64,000 nt of DNA from Acidaminobacter hydrogenoformans DSM 2784 (GTDB lineage Bacteria; Bacillota; Clostridia; Peptostreptococcales; Acidaminobacteraceae), in NCBI RefSeq assembly GCF_900103005.1, contig NZ_FMWL01000019.1:1-64000 (forward strand), read 5' to 3'. The translations under genes and the position numbers were made by a program. Numbering within the stretch: position 1 is the stretch's first letter; each line of letters starts with the position of its first letter. Shown here piece by piece: positions 60,622-64,000 of this stretch. The notes under the pieces are model-generated. The model saw only the letters and a list, made by a program, of their open reading frames with translations, made no database searches and had not been told where the DNA came from.

Positions 60622-60678
60622 TGGGGGACAGGGGCTTATGGCGGGGGACAGTCCCCGCCATAAGCCCCTGTCCCCCAT
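60622..60678. repeat. REP-like element R8
   Basis: A nearly perfect palindrome: GGGGACAGGGGCTTATGGCGG with its complement. It lies between two genes on the same strand, as a possible terminator-like hairpin without a T-run. Confidence 0.85.
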
Positions 60679-60769
60679 TGAATTCCCGCCACTCTTTTGT
60701 TGCCTGCATCCCCATTCCTGGGTATAGACTCCAGGGACAATCGAAAAATCCCCGCAAGGAGTGAGCCCA

Positions 60770-61988
60770 GTGAAAATCAGCGAAGCCAGAGTCAGCCGCC
60801 TGGTCGACTACGTCCACGGTGTCCTGAAAAAGCAGGACGGCAAGACCCTTTACCTCGAGTACCGCCCCGACATTGAAGCCGTGACCCCCCCAGGAGGTCT
60901 TTGAAATTCTCTACCGGGTGTGGTCCTCCGGTACGAGCCATAACGACATCTTAAATGTCCTCGACAAAGTCATCAACGTCTTCTACCACGCCCTCAGCCA
61001 TTACGACTGGCCAAAGCCTGAGCCCGGCACCTTTATCGACCTGATGCTCCGGGAAAATGAGGCTATGAACGAAAAAATGGATCAAGTCAAAGCCGTACTC
61101 AAGCAGGGCCAGACCCTGGCAAACCGCGAGAAGCTCCTGGAAACCCTGACCCCGCTGCTGGAATTTGAGGCGCACTATCTGAAAAAGGAAAACATTCTCT
61201 TTCCGGTCATGGAGCAGAGGAATGAACGCTTCGAGGGCGTGGCCATCATGTGGGCCCTTCACGACACCACCCGCGCCAGCCTCAAAAAAGTTCTCCAGCT
61301 GCTGACAGAGGCCACTGCCTCCGAGCCGGAAATCAACGCCGAGCTTGGCCAGCTCTTTTTCAACATGATAGGCCTCGACCAGAAGGAATCCCTGATTCTC
61401 TTCCCATGCGCCGTGGAAGCCCTGACCGCGGAAGACTTTGCGTCCATGACCCGCCAGAGCTTTGACTATGGCTTCCCGTTTCTTCCCCCAGAGACCCTCC
61501 CAGAGCCTCTTTCTGCCGATGGTCCCACCGCCCCACACCTCTCCCAATCCCTCAGCGGTCTCGAAATCAACACCGGCACCGGTACCCTCACCGCCGACCA
61601 GCTGATCACACTGCTGAACGCCCTGCCTGTGGACATGACCTTTGTGGATGAGAACGACAAAGTCCGCTACTTTTCAAGGCCCAAAGATCGCTTTTTCCCA
61701 CGCTCAACCGCCATCATAGGCCGGGATGTCCGCTATTGCCATCCGCCAGAGAGCGTGGACAAAGTCCTCGAAATCGTTCAGGCCTTTAAAGAAGGCCGTC
61801 AGGATACCGCAAGCTTTTGGATCAATCTCAGAGGCAGGAAAGTCCTGATCCAGTATTTTGCCTTGCGCACGCCAGCTGACACGACAGAGGCGCCCCCAAT
61901 CTACCGCGGCGTCCTCGAAGTCAGCCAAGATATCACGGACATTCAAGAGATGGATGGCGAGCGGCGTCTACTGTCCTGGGAAGGTTGA
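60770..61988 (+). pseudogene. DUF438-hemerythrin-PAS protein, frameshifted at a C7 tract
   Basis: GTG 60770, 8 nt after AAGGAG, opens a frame that ends early at TGA near 60904. A second frame, continuous from about 60890 to 61988, holds the rest. Removing one C from the seven-C run (60885-60891) joins them: IEAVTP continues QEVFEILYRVW. The complete protein (about 405 aa) would have an N-terminal DUF438 helix, a hemerythrin HHE domain (EAHYLKKENILFPVMEQ, MWALHDTTRASL, DQKESLILFP) and a PAS domain (ALPVDMTFVDENDKVRYFSRPKDRF). Could be a sequencing error, a real frameshift mutation or phase variation. A short linker holds an 11-mer copy (61514-61524). Confidence 0.83.
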
Positions 61989-62077
61989 AGCAGGCGGCGG
62001 AAGGGTCGCTGAAGGGATAGGGTCCAAACGACACAAAATCTCCACCAATCATCCACAATGAGAGGAGACTTCTGACA

Positions 62078-62959
62078 ATGAGGCTGGTCACCATAAACTG
62101 TGAACAACAAGAAATCGCCGGCGTTGTAACGCCTAAAGGCATCATAACTATTGCCCAAATCAATCAGCTGTTTTCCAAGTCATGGGAGATAGAGATGTTC
62201 CCGCTGATTACCAAAGGGCAGATCCCCGAGATGACCCATTGGTACAACAGTGGTGGAAAAGCTCAGCTCGAAGCCCTGACTGAGGAGGCCATCCCTTTCG
62301 AGCAAGCGATCTTTGCCCCTCTATACAGATATCCCGCTAAAATTTTCGGTATAGGGCTCAACTACAAAAACCATGCGGCGGATTTATCTGAGAAGGCGCC
62401 TGAAACCTTCCCGGCGAGCTTTTATAAACCGGCAACGGCCATTATTGGTCATGGAGACACCATCGTCATACCAGTCCAGTCAGAAAAAACCACCGGAGAA
62501 GCGGAGCTTGGCGTCATCATGGGCCGCGAATGCGAAAACATTGAACCGGCGCAGTGGCTGGATTATGTGGCAGGCTTCACGACCATCATTGATATGACGG
62601 CGGAAGACATTTTGAGGCAAAACCCAAGGTATCTGACCATGGCAAAAAGCTTCAATACCTTCATCAGCTTTGGCCCTCAGCTCATCACTCCGGATGAGAT
62701 CGAAGACATCATGCGCCTCAAAGTTCGAACGGTACATAACGGTGAAGTCTATGCAGAAAACACTGTATCCAACATGACCTTTCCACCGGATTTTCTCGTC
62801 GCCTTCCATTCAAAAGTCTTCAAGTGGCTGCCAGGGGATATCCTGTCGACTGGTACACCCAGGGCAGTTCACATTCAGCAGGGGGATACCATTGAGTGTC
62901 AAATCGATGGTTTTATGTCTTTGACGAATCCTGTCAGTGTGTCAGATGCTAAAGGTTAA
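62078..62959 (+). CDS. Fumarylacetoacetate hydrolase-family protein
   Basis: A 293-residue FAH-fold enzyme: KIFGIGLNYKNHAADL, metal ligands in GEAELGVIMG (ExE) and IIDMTAED, and KSFNTFISFGPQLITPDEI, LPGDILSTGTP. Members hydrolyse or decarboxylate 1,3-dioxo compounds, for example 2-hydroxyhepta-diene-dioate or acylpyruvates. The N-terminal ~90 residues are the family's poorly conserved part. GAGGAG precedes ATG 62078. An opine-dehydrogenase-type gene follows after an attenuator-like region. Confidence 0.88.
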   Translation: MRLVTINCEQQEIAGVVTPKGIITIAQINQLFSKSWEIEMFPLITKGQIPEMTHWYNSGGKAQLEALTEEAIPFEQAIFAPLYRYPAKIFGIGLNYKNHAADLSEKAPETFPASFYKPATAIIGHGDTIVIPVQSEKTTGEAELGVIMGRECENIEPAQWLDYVAGFTTIIDMTAEDILRQNPRYLTMAKSFNTFISFGPQLITPDEIEDIMRLKVRTVHNGEVYAENTVSNMTFPPDFLVAFHSKVFKWLPGDILSTGTPRAVHIQQGDTIECQIDGFMSLTNPVSVSDAKG

Positions 62960-62989
62960 AGCCGCACAAAAAAAGTGATAAAACTAAAC

Positions 62990-63020
62990 GAATGAGGAGG
63001 GCACAGCTCTTCTCATTTTT
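62990..63020 (+). terminator. Terminator of the FAH-family gene
   Basis: AATGAGGAGGG pairs with GCTCTTCTCATT (with G-U pairs), then TTT. Confidence 0.65.
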
Positions 63021-63318
63021 GCGTTTGAATCATAAGTAATGAATAGGTAATAATCTACATGTTGATATTAATTTAACAATAATGAGCTTGGCAGCTCAAG
63101 CTTTGCAAGATTTTTAATTCTGTCCTGCATTATTATTTTTGAAAAGGAAAATTACCAATATAGTATTTGCATGAAATACAGTGATGGAGGTCCTGTTTGA
63201 AACCTATGATATATGAACGCAGTTATAAAAATAATTAAGATAAATAAATAACAATGGTTGATTTAATAAAATTTTCGGAATATTATAGCTGTAGGACAAC
63301 CAGACAGGAAGTCCGACT

Positions 63319-63352
63319 AAACGATCTTATTAGACGAGGTCGTTTTTCTTAA
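63319..63352 (+). terminator. Small hairpin with T-run, possible attenuator
   Basis: AAACGA (63319-63324) pairs with TCGTTT (63340-63345), then TTC. It lies between the direct repeats in the leader of the dehydrogenase. Confidence 0.45.
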
Positions 63353-63402
63353 AAAGTTAGTTGTAGGACAATAGGACAACAAAAATAAAAGGAGGTCATT
63401 GA

Positions 63403-64000
63403 GTGATTAACAAAGTCGTTCAGTCAATGAAATGGGCAGTGATTGGGGGTGGCAATGGGGGACAATCGGCAGCGGCGCACTTGGGTGTGATGGGCTTTCC
63501 GGTCACACTGTTTGACGTTATGCCTGATACGGTTAACGCGATCAATTTCCAGGGCGGCATTTATGTGGATGGCGCGGTTAAAGGCTTTGGGAAGGTCGAT
63601 AAAGCAACCATTGATATCGCAGAAGCAATGCGCGGCGCAGAAATCGTTATGGTCATTCTGCCAGCACTTTATCACAGAGACATTGCTAAAAAAATGGCAC
63701 CTTATCTTGAAGACGGGCAAATTGTCTTTGTTCATCCAGGCGCAACCTTCGGTGCATTCGAGTTCAAACAGGTTTTTGAAGAAGAAAATTGTAAAGCAGA
63801 TGTCATAGTCGCAGAAGCCCAATCTCTGCTTTATGCCTGCAGGCTCAACAAGCCAGGGTTTGCGTCGATTAAAGGGATCAAGAATAATCTGATGGTCGCG
63901 GCGATTCCAGCGAACAAAACCGAGGAAGTGGTGGCTAAACTCAACAAGGCTTTCCCTGAAATGGTTCCTGGTAAAAACGTGCTGGATACAAGCCTGAACA
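63403..64000 (+). CDS. Opine/octopine dehydrogenase-family protein (3' end cut)
   Basis: The frame runs from GTG 63403 (7 nt after GGAGG) to the window end: 199 codons are visible. Seen: Rossmann NAD(P) loop WAVIGGGNGGQSAAAHLG, FDVMPDTVNAINFQGGIYV, EIVMVILPALYHRDIAKKMAPYL and VHPGATFGAFEF. It matches the NAD/NADP octopine/nopaline dehydrogenase N-terminal domain. The enzyme would reductively join or split an amino acid and a 2-oxoacid. The catalytic C-terminal domain lies outside the window. Confidence 0.85.
   Translation, partial: MINKVVQSMKWAVIGGGNGGQSAAAHLGVMGFPVTLFDVMPDTVNAINFQGGIYVDGAVKGFGKVDKATIDIAEAMRGAEIVMVILPALYHRDIAKKMAPYLEDGQIVFVHPGATFGAFEFKQVFEEENCKADVIVAEAQSLLYACRLNKPGFASIKGIKNNLMVAAIPANKTEEVVAKLNKAFPEMVPGKNVLDTSLN

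Larger units (their letters stand above)
62960..63402 (+). other. Regulatory region before the opine-type dehydrogenase
   Basis: These 443 bases are AT-rich and hold a terminator (62990-63020), direct repeats of TAGGACAA (63292-63299, 63364-63371 and 63372-63379) and a small hairpin (63319-63347) followed by T. No ORF is convincing. Confidence 0.6.

Noticed and set aside
60622-60678. R8 palindrome taken as a Rho-independent terminator of the methyltransferase gene
   Set aside because: The stem is strong but there is no T-run, and the sequence is a family member repeated elsewhere.
1-64000. tRNA, rRNA and replication-origin signals
   Set aside because: I looked for tRNA cloverleafs outside the T-box, 16S/23S stretches and DnaA-box clusters and found none I could support.

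Overview
The window looks like the chromosome of an anaerobic, low-oxygen-tolerance member of the Clostridia. Evidence: Firmicute-style AGGAGG ribosome sites with frequent GTG and TTG starts, T-box and S-box leaders, a BirA-regulated bioY, a PhoP/PhoR-like pair, an electron-bifurcating flavin/FeS enzyme, a split cobalamin-dependent methionine synthase with a separate activation-domain protein, and an EFR1-type flavodoxin-ferredoxin. Species cannot be named from this sequence; an amino-acid-fermenting or acetogen-like clostridium is my inference. Most of the window is core metabolism. I see no rRNA, tRNA, CRISPR array, transposase gene or prophage.

Layout. 0-12.7 kb: end of a small coiled-coil protein, an FtsL-like bitopic protein, a modular cell-wall amidase, cbiA, an aminotransferase, carB without carA beside it, a PadR/HAAS-domain pair and plsC. 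12.7-17.3 kb: a zinc regulon with a perfect Zur-type palindrome, znuA-znuC-znuB-zur and a DUF697-like membrane protein coupled to zur. 17.5-28.4 kb: a 50-residue rubredoxin-like protein, transporters, a two-component system, ilvE, dsdA, tag, thpR, a cold-shock gene, two acetyltransferases and an orphan DUF1667 protein. 28.5-31.0 kb: a tightly overlapping operon joining a stand-alone B12-binding sensor to an FtsX-type permease and an ABC ATPase with degenerate motifs; this is the best candidate for an undescribed system. 31-35 kb: nucleotidase, phhB, an RbsD homologue lacking the catalytic His, bioY with two BirA boxes, and idi. 35.7-41.6 kb: a three-gene enzyme resembling the Stn/NfnABC bifurcating transhydrogenases. 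41.9-46.5 kb: Crp/Fnr regulator, an SSB paralogue, a PHP phosphatase, an MFS transporter and a QueG-like FeS protein. 46.7-51.2 kb, minus strand: metF, the B12 activation-domain protein and metH behind a SAM-I riboswitch. 51.4-53.1 kb: an isoleucine T-box and ilvA. 53-57 kb: CofE-like protein and a PhoP/PhoR-like pair. 57-64 kb: EFR1 protein, a thioredoxin/CsoR-like pair with its own operator, a BASS-type transporter, a methyltransferase, a DUF438-hemerythrin-PAS gene broken at a C7 tract, an FAH-family hydrolase and the start of an opine-type dehydrogenase.

Two repeat families run through the region. One is a GGGGACAGG-type, REP-like element at eight intergenic loci, once as a 20-bp tandem array between the ilvA T-box terminator and its start codon. 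The other is an 11-mer, TGCCGATGGTC, present in 12 exact copies plus four one-mismatch copies, in both orientations, between genes and inside genes in several reading frames. The second is not explained by any feature I recognise. Starts were moved to internal codons wherever a ribosome site decided it.
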